From Clostridium sp. (lineage in GTDB: Bacteria; Bacillota; Clostridia; Lachnospirales; Lachnospiraceae), in NCBI GenBank assembly GCA_023664775.1, contig JAMPEW010000005.1:42204-89943 (forward strand): a stretch of 47,740 nucleotides of DNA. The letters run 5' to 3'. Shown one piece after another: positions 43,544 through 47,740 of the stretch. Numbering within the stretch: the stretch's first letter is position 1; every line of letters starts with the position of its first letter. The position numbers and the translations under genes were made by a program. The notes below the pieces were generated by a model, which was not told where the DNA came from, searched no databases, and worked only from the letters and a program-made list of their open reading frames with translations.

Positions 43544-44518
43544 ATGGATGGGATAAAGAAAATAGCAGTATTAGCAAGCGGAGGAGATGCGCCGGGCATG
43601 AATTCAGCCATTCGTGCCGTTGCATTTAGTGCGTATAATTTTGGCATAGAGGTTGTAGGTGTTTTAAGAGGCTATGACGGACTGATTGATTGGGAGACAA
43701 TGCAACTATCCTTAGATGACGTCCGCAATATCAATAATCAGGGCGGCACAATTCTTTTCACAAGCAGAAGCGAGCGGTTTTTAAAGCCTGAGTACAGAAA
43801 GCAGGCTGCCAAAAATCTGAAGGAAAATAATATAGATGCTGTTGTGGCAATCGGTGGTGACGGAACCTTAAGGGGCGCTATTGAGTTTCAAAAGGAAGGC
43901 GTTAATATCATCTGTATTCCGGGAACCATTGACCGTGATGTGGCATGTACGGAATACACCTTGGGCTTTGACACGGCGGCCAATACAGCCATGGAGGCAA
44001 TAGACAGAATCAGGGATTCCTCCGTATCACATGGAAGATGCAGCGTTGTTGAGGTCATGGGAAGAAAGCGGGGCTACATTGCGCTTTGGGCAGGCATGGC
44101 AACCTCCGCCGATGCTATTGTTCTTCCTGAAAAATGGGACGGAAATTTTAACAGTGTAATCGATGCCATAAAAAAACGTCATATTGACGGAAGAAACAGC
44201 TATCTTGTTGTTGTGGCAGAGGGCGTAATTGATGCTGCCGAGTTGGCAGAGATGATACAGGAAAAAACAGGCATAGAATCCCGTGTATCTGTTTTAGGGT
44301 ATATCCAAAGAGGCGGACAGCCGACTGCAAAGGACAGAATGTATGGCTCGCTCATGGGCGCATATGCAATGGAGATAATCAAATACGGAAAAAGCAACCG
44401 TATTGTAGCCATAAAAAATGACCTTCTCATCGATTATGACATAAAGGACGCAGTAAACATACATAACAATATGTTAGATACGTTCCAATATGAGCTTAGC
44501 TTAAAGCTGTCGGAGTGA
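43544..44518 (+). CDS. pfkA: 6-phosphofructokinase, divergent
   Basis: 324 residues. It phosphorylates fructose 6-phosphate in glycolysis. LASGGDAPGMNSAIRAV, AIGGDGTLRGA (Gly as in ATP-dependent enzymes, not the Asp of PPi enzymes), PGTIDRDVACTEYTLGFDTA with the catalytic Asp, VEVMGRKRGYIAL and GYIQRGGQPTAKDR are visible. Three places differ from the classic enzyme: TIDND is TIDRD, LGHIQRGG is LGYIQRGG, and MGR is followed by KRG. The substrate site is therefore altered and this may be a specialised paralogue. RBS AGGAGAG. A terminator follows at 44598. Confidence 0.85.
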   Translation: MDGIKKIAVLASGGDAPGMNSAIRAVAFSAYNFGIEVVGVLRGYDGLIDWETMQLSLDDVRNINNQGGTILFTSRSERFLKPEYRKQAAKNLKENNIDAVVAIGGDGTLRGAIEFQKEGVNIICIPGTIDRDVACTEYTLGFDTAANTAMEAIDRIRDSSVSHGRCSVVEVMGRKRGYIALWAGMATSADAIVLPEKWDGNFNSVIDAIKKRHIDGRNSYLVVVAEGVIDAAELAEMIQEKTGIESRVSVLGYIQRGGQPTAKDRMYGSLMGAYAMEIIKYGKSNRIVAIKNDLLIDYDIKDAVNIHNNMLDTFQYELSLKLSE

Positions 44519-44597
44519 GTGTAAATGCCACGGCACATACTTTTTTATGTAAACTATTTTACAACAACATATAAGAAAGACTTTCTGATAAAAGTTC

Positions 44598-44649
44598 AAG
44601 GGCTGTTGCAATAAGGGTTAATTCCCTTAGTGCGACAGTCCTGTTTTTT
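44598..44649 (+). terminator. Terminator after pfkA
   Basis: AGGGCTGTTGCA and TAAGGG pair with CCCTTA, TGCGACAG and CCT around TTAATT, followed by T6. A smaller TGCC-AC-GGCA hairpin with T6 lies just after the stop, near 44527-44550. Confidence 0.75.
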
Positions 44650-44771
44650 CCGTTTACGTCATTTAAGGTGCTTTTCACGCTATTTCCCGTTTTTCCATAA
44701 AAATCCTGCCGATATAAATTTTGGATTTGATAGTGCTGTTGCAGTATGTCATTTCCACAAAAAATGAGAGG

Positions 44772-44851
44772 TTGTGTCAAGTTTTCTATGAAAACTTGAC
44801 ATATAGCGTCGCCGCTTTTGCGAAGCAAAATTAGGATGCGGCGATGTTCAA
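44772..44851 (+). mobile_element. 80-bp double-hairpin element (copy 2)
   Basis: The first 31 nt equal those of the element in the Rpn gene (from 8984), including the perfect 12-bp hairpin 44775-44786/44790-44801. AGCGTC and the terminal GTTCAA are also shared. The second stem has other bases (CGTCGCCGC with GCGGCGATG) but the same fold: a GAA-capped top stem TTTTGC/GCAAAA (44816-44830) and a 7-nt 3' bulge. The RBS AAGGAGG of the next gene starts four bases after its end. Confidence 0.75.
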
Positions 44852-44868
44852 CATAAGGAGGTGAAAAA

Positions 44869-45552
44869 ATGAACTTAGGCATGGCGGACATAGCTTACAT
44901 TGCAAATCAGTGTTATGTAAACTCAAAGACAAATTCGGCAGAACAAAAGGAGGGTGTCAGTTTTAATTCTGTTTTAGCGGCAAAGGAAGCCCAAGGTACA
45001 GAATTGTCAAAGGTTGATGCATATACCGAATATTTAAGGGCAAGGTTTGGCAATGTGATGATTTCTTCCGTTGGCAAGGATCAAAAAAGCATGGATGCTT
45101 TGGGAGCACAAACCTTTGGAACAGGAAATGTCGTTATTGCACCAAATATTTTAAGGGAAATGGCAAATGACCCTGAAAAAGCAGCTTACTATGAAAAAAA
45201 GATACAGGAGCATTTTGATTCCATTCCTGAAACAAAAGCATTTATGGCATCAATCGGACATAGAATAACGTCCTGCGGTGTTGTTATTCATGCTGACGGA
45301 ACAGTTACATACTATTTATGTGGTGAAGAAACACCTGAAAAAAAGGCAAAGGTGGAGGCTGACAATAAGGCGAAAAGAGAGAAAAAAGAGAAACAACAAA
45401 AAGCCTCATTGGAGCACCTTAGAAAATTGCGGGAACAGCAACAGCTTATGATTGAAAAATATAACCACGAACAATTTTTTAAGGACACGGTTACGGTATA
45501 CGGCAGTACCTTTGCTGAAATATTTGAAAAAGGGTTTTATAACAAAAAATAA
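44869..45552 (+). CDS. Unknown protein, DUF6033-like
   Basis: 227 residues, no signal peptide. A polar N-terminal part is followed by VDAYTEYLRARFGNVMISSV and a core GTGNVVIAPNILREMANDPE, AAYYEKKIQEHFDSIPETKA and SCGVVIHADGTVTYYLCG, then a charged coiled coil (~160-205, KAKREKKEKQQKASLEHLRK). I recall this core as Lachnospiraceae family DUF6033; unverified. The next gene has the same order of parts (IPDALQKKMDADPAYAEEIY, then DENGDV and a Lys-rich coil), so the two are likely relatives in one operon. RBS AAGGAGG directly behind the double-hairpin element. Confidence 0.7.
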   Translation: MNLGMADIAYIANQCYVNSKTNSAEQKEGVSFNSVLAAKEAQGTELSKVDAYTEYLRARFGNVMISSVGKDQKSMDALGAQTFGTGNVVIAPNILREMANDPEKAAYYEKKIQEHFDSIPETKAFMASIGHRITSCGVVIHADGTVTYYLCGEETPEKKAKVEADNKAKREKKEKQQKASLEHLRKLREQQQLMIEKYNHEQFFKDTVTVYGSTFAEIFEKGFYNKK

Positions 45553-45637
45553 GCGCTTGGACCTTTTAGGGAAGCGGCAAGGCTTTTGAACGACAGAGAA
45601 AGCCGAAAAATTGTATAAGTGAAAGGAGCAATATTTT

Positions 45638-46513
45638 ATGGGTGTGATAGGAGTAAACAACATACCAGAGGAGCTGTACCCAAATATCGAAGGGTATAAA
45701 AATAAGAGAAGAACCAGTCATTATTTTACGGATATGCTTGAGGGCGCATACAACGAAGCATATTATAAGATGGCGTCCAAGGTAAGTTCTGCTGATAACG
45801 TCAATAAAACGAATAACGTAAGTAACGTCAATCAGACAGCAGGAGCAAACGACATACAAGGCTTTGATAACTATTTTCCAGGCTATCATGTTATTACAAA
45901 GGTAGGAAACTGTGACATTTCAAGTGCAAACTGGCAGAGAAACGATTTTCCATATTGGAACTATTTTAGGGAAAATACTTCGGCAGACTGCAATAATGAT
46001 TGGAAACCAAAGGGTGCAAATCCAAGTCAGATGGAGGGCTGGCTGCAAAGACAGATGGGAACGGTAGCTTCGGGACAGGTAAGCATTTTAATACCTGATG
46101 CGCTTCAGAAAAAGATGGATGCAGACCCTGCCTATGCTGAGGAGATATATAAAAAGGTGGCAAAGTGGAAGGAGGATTACGACAGAAGGGATAATGCACT
46201 TGCCGCCTCTTATGGAATGGATGTATTTGAGCATCAGGCAAGCAAAAGCTATGTAATGCAGCTTGACGAAAACGGTGACGTTAAAAATGCTACAGTTTGT
46301 GGCGGCGGACGCATTACAGGACCGTCAGAGGAGGAGCTTCGGGAAATTGAGGCGGAACAGAAGAAAAAACGGGCAAAAAGGCTTCAGTATACGGAGCAGC
46401 TTCAGGAAAATGCAATGGAGCGGGCTGACATTATAAAGCTGATGCAGCTATATTATTATAAGAGTATATTTTCAAACAGCCTTGGAGGCTTTGGCAGCTT
46501 TGGATTGTTTTAA
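45638..46513 (+). CDS. Unknown protein related to its upstream neighbour
   Basis: 291 residues. An N-terminal Asn-rich segment (ADNVNKTNNVSNVNQTAG), then WQRNDFPYWNYFRENTSADC, the shared core VSILIPDALQKKMDADPAYA with a following helix, a short beta stretch (YVMQLDENGDVKNATVCGGG) and a charged coiled coil (EEELREIEAEQKKKRAKRLQ), ending in a Gly/Phe-rich tail (SLGGFGSFGLF). No signal peptide or membrane segment. The core parallels the neighbour at 44869. RBS AAAGGAGC. Function unknown. Confidence 0.65.
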   Translation: MGVIGVNNIPEELYPNIEGYKNKRRTSHYFTDMLEGAYNEAYYKMASKVSSADNVNKTNNVSNVNQTAGANDIQGFDNYFPGYHVITKVGNCDISSANWQRNDFPYWNYFRENTSADCNNDWKPKGANPSQMEGWLQRQMGTVASGQVSILIPDALQKKMDADPAYAEEIYKKVAKWKEDYDRRDNALAASYGMDVFEHQASKSYVMQLDENGDVKNATVCGGGRITGPSEEELREIEAEQKKKRAKRLQYTEQLQENAMERADIIKLMQLYYYKSIFSNSLGGFGSFGLF

Positions 46514-46565
46514 TTGGAGGCGCTTTTTTTATGAGAGAGCCTTGCTATGGGGAGGCAGCATAGAC

Positions 46566-46691
46566 ATGGCTGACCCATATGCATTAAAAAATCAGGGTGG
46601 AGCGATAAATATTAGGGAAGCGGATAAAATCGCCCATCAGGCGGCGAGGGATAAAATAGATGAGCTTATAATAAGAAGGGTGCATATTTGA
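46566..46691 (+). CDS. Small 41-residue protein
   Basis: MADPYALKNQGGAINIREAD, then a Lys/Arg-rich helix ending IDELIIRRVHI. Start chosen at ATG 46566 behind GGGGAGG. A 10-codon ORF (MREPCYGEAA, 46531-46563) with its own RBS GGAGG ends 2 bp before it and contains that RBS, so the small protein is probably coupled to a leader ORF. Same strand and likely same operon as the two genes before it. The terminator follows at its stop codon. No family recognised. Confidence 0.55.
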   Translation: MADPYALKNQGGAINIREADKIAHQAARDKIDELIIRRVHI

Positions 46692-46706
46692 TGCACCTTT
46701 CTTTGT
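46676..46706 (+). terminator. Terminator of the DUF6033-like operon
   Basis: GGTGCAT-ATTTG-ATGCACC with flanking A/T pairs, then TTTCTTT. The stem overlaps the last codons of the small protein. Confidence 0.65.
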
Positions 46707-46811
46707 GGTATTTTAGAATAAAGTATGTTAAAATAAAGAACAATGAAAGTGAATTGGTGTGTTCAATATAAGTGATGATTATGAGGTGTAATAAATTTAA
46801 GGAGGCGCAGT

Positions 46812-47201
46812 ATGTTATTAGCATGTCCAACCTGGGAAGGGCAGAGGGATTTACGTTGTATTTTTCCTGTAATTTGTGAGGCTCCGGATATTGATATACA
46901 GTATGTGTACCCTTTACAACAACGTGCAGTGTGTAGAATACATGAGGCTCTGAAAAATGATAATCGTGTAATTGCTGTGGTTTTATTTGGCAGCTCTGTA
47001 AATTTACGTTGCACAAAAAATAGTGACTTAGATTTGGTTGTCCGATTGGCAGATAAATATATTAATAATTCTGTGAAAAGCGAAGTATCAGAAACTATAC
47101 AAGAGGCGGCTGACTGGAATGCTGATGTTTTATGGTTCGACCGTATACATCCAACAGATAGAATATATGACAGTATACTGAAAGGGGTTCGTATCGTATG
47201 A
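46812..47201 (+). CDS. Minimal nucleotidyltransferase (MNT) of an MNT-HEPN pair
   Basis: 129 residues. The polymerase-beta-type motif is intact: VLFGSSVNLRCTKNSDLDLVV has GS, then ten residues, then DxD; a third acidic residue follows in ADVLWFD. In known MNT-HEPN pairs the nucleotidyltransferase acts as antitoxin, adding AMP to the HEPN partner. An N-terminal ~35-residue extension (CPTWEGQRDLRCIFPVICEA) is unusual for such short proteins. RBS AAGGAGG. It overlaps the HEPN gene by 4 bp (ATGA), so the two are coupled. Confidence 0.82.
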   Translation: MLLACPTWEGQRDLRCIFPVICEAPDIDIQYVYPLQQRAVCRIHEALKNDNRVIAVVLFGSSVNLRCTKNSDLDLVVRLADKYINNSVKSEVSETIQEAADWNADVLWFDRIHPTDRIYDSILKGVRIV

Positions 47202-47620
47202 GCAAATTACTGAATAGAGCAAAAGTGAATCGTAAAATTGTAGCAGATAATTATGCATTAATAAATACGGATGACGCTTACTTAGACAGTTGTTGTTATA
47301 ATATTCAGCAAGCGATAGAACTAACATTGAAATTTTTGGTAGAAATGAATGGTGATGTATACGTTGAGAATCATGATATACGGGCACAATTAAATAAGCT
47401 GTCAAAGCTGCCTGTGAAGCTTCCTAGGGAAAACGAATTGCGAAATATGGCTGTTACGTTAAATAGTTGGGAGGCTGAATCACGTTATTTAGACTCATTT
47501 ACAGCTGTTATAGCAGACTTGGATGCTGCTATTGAAATTGCAGATGCTCTTATTGCTTTTGCGGACAATAGCGTGAAACAAGCAAGCCTGAGTAAGATGG
47601 AGATATTTCCAGATGCATAG
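47198..47620 (+). CDS. HEPN-domain protein, partner of the nucleotidyltransferase
   Basis: 140 residues, all helical. CCYNIQQAIELTLKFLVEMN, NHDIRAQLNKL and NSWEAESRYLDSF fit the HEPN family (PF05168 type) that pairs with small nucleotidyltransferases. In HEPN toxins an Rx4-6H motif cuts RNA; here the arginine in ESRYLDSF has no histidine at the expected distance, so RNase activity is doubtful, or the pair has another role. The start overlaps the upstream stop (ATGA). Confidence 0.78.
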   Translation: MSKLLNRAKVNRKIVADNYALINTDDAYLDSCCYNIQQAIELTLKFLVEMNGDVYVENHDIRAQLNKLSKLPVKLPRENELRNMAVTLNSWEAESRYLDSFTAVIADLDAAIEIADALIAFADNSVKQASLSKMEIFPDA

Positions 47621-47698
47621 TGGTTGTTGAAATCACGAGATAAGGTATGTTATCATAGCATTGTTTCTAAATGAATTTATTATTTGGAGGTGAAGCAA

Positions 47699-47740
47699 AT
47701 GCTTTGTCATTTAATTATAGATTTGAGCATTTTGCTCTGT
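47699..47740 (+). CDS. Start of a further gene, 3'-truncated by the window
   Basis: GGAGGTG lies seven to eight bases before ATG 47699; 14 codons are visible (MLCHLIIDLSILLC). Too short to identify. Confidence 0.5.
   Translation, partial: MLCHLIIDLSILLC

Noticed and set aside
1-47740. tRNA, rRNA or CRISPR arrays
   Set aside because: No cloverleaf with a conserved T-loop, no rRNA-like stretch and no regularly spaced direct repeats with unique spacers were seen on either strand.

Overview
The window looks like a low-GC Firmicute of the class Clostridia, most likely family Lachnospiraceae. The reasons are the order gpr-spoIIP-lepA-hemW, FabK as enoyl reductase, pyruvate phosphate dikinase, an Rpn-type nuclease gene typical of the family, and surface proteins ending in aromatic/Gly cell-wall-binding repeats. 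A Lachnospira/[Eubacterium] eligens-like species is my guess from memory of such surface proteins; no search was run.

Layout. 1-7860: four consecutive cell-surface protein genes with different N-terminal modules (Cys-ribbon repeats, leucine-rich repeats, a propeller-like region, leucine-rich repeats again) and one nearly identical C-terminal wall-binding module. Two of the four carry single-base frameshifts, one of them in a run of seven G near the signal peptide. 7860-9500: an Rpn nuclease gene broken by an 85-bp structured insertion and flanked by ~95-bp direct repeats. 9500-13030: a large tubulin-like GTPase, a NimA-like flavoprotein and a small membrane protein. 13279-21052: the fatty-acid synthesis operon accD-accA-fabH-fabK-fabD-fabG-fabF-fabZ behind a strong promoter with a candidate operator; acpP, accB and accC are not here. 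21100-23040: HAD phosphatase, pyridoxamine kinase and a small Cys-rich protein. 23076-28775: gpr, spoIIP, lepA and hemW, with a structured leader before gpr and a tandem micro-ORF array before lepA. 28869-31850: ppdK. 31900-35404: an NYN/OST-HTH protein, gene debris and two unknown or DUF3137-type genes. 35480-43521: chemotaxis receptor, ABC transporter with XRE regulator, and diguanylate cyclase. 43544-47740: phosphofructokinase, a pair of related unknown proteins with a small ORF, and a nucleotidyltransferase/HEPN pair.

The strongest unexplained signal is the number of structured, repeated non-coding elements. An ~80-bp double-hairpin element is present twice, with compensatory stem changes, each time just upstream of a GGAGG. 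A bipartite palindrome occurs twice in opposite orientations. Many palindromes share a GAA triloop. The gpr leader can fold so that it buries its own ribosome-binding site. A terminator-like hairpin ends at the start codon of an ABC transporter. The repeat array before lepA encodes coupled 14-residue peptides, each with its own ribosome-binding site. Together these suggest mobile palindromic elements, some of which may have been taken over for control of neighbouring genes. All functions are inferred by reading; no alignment, folding program or database was used.
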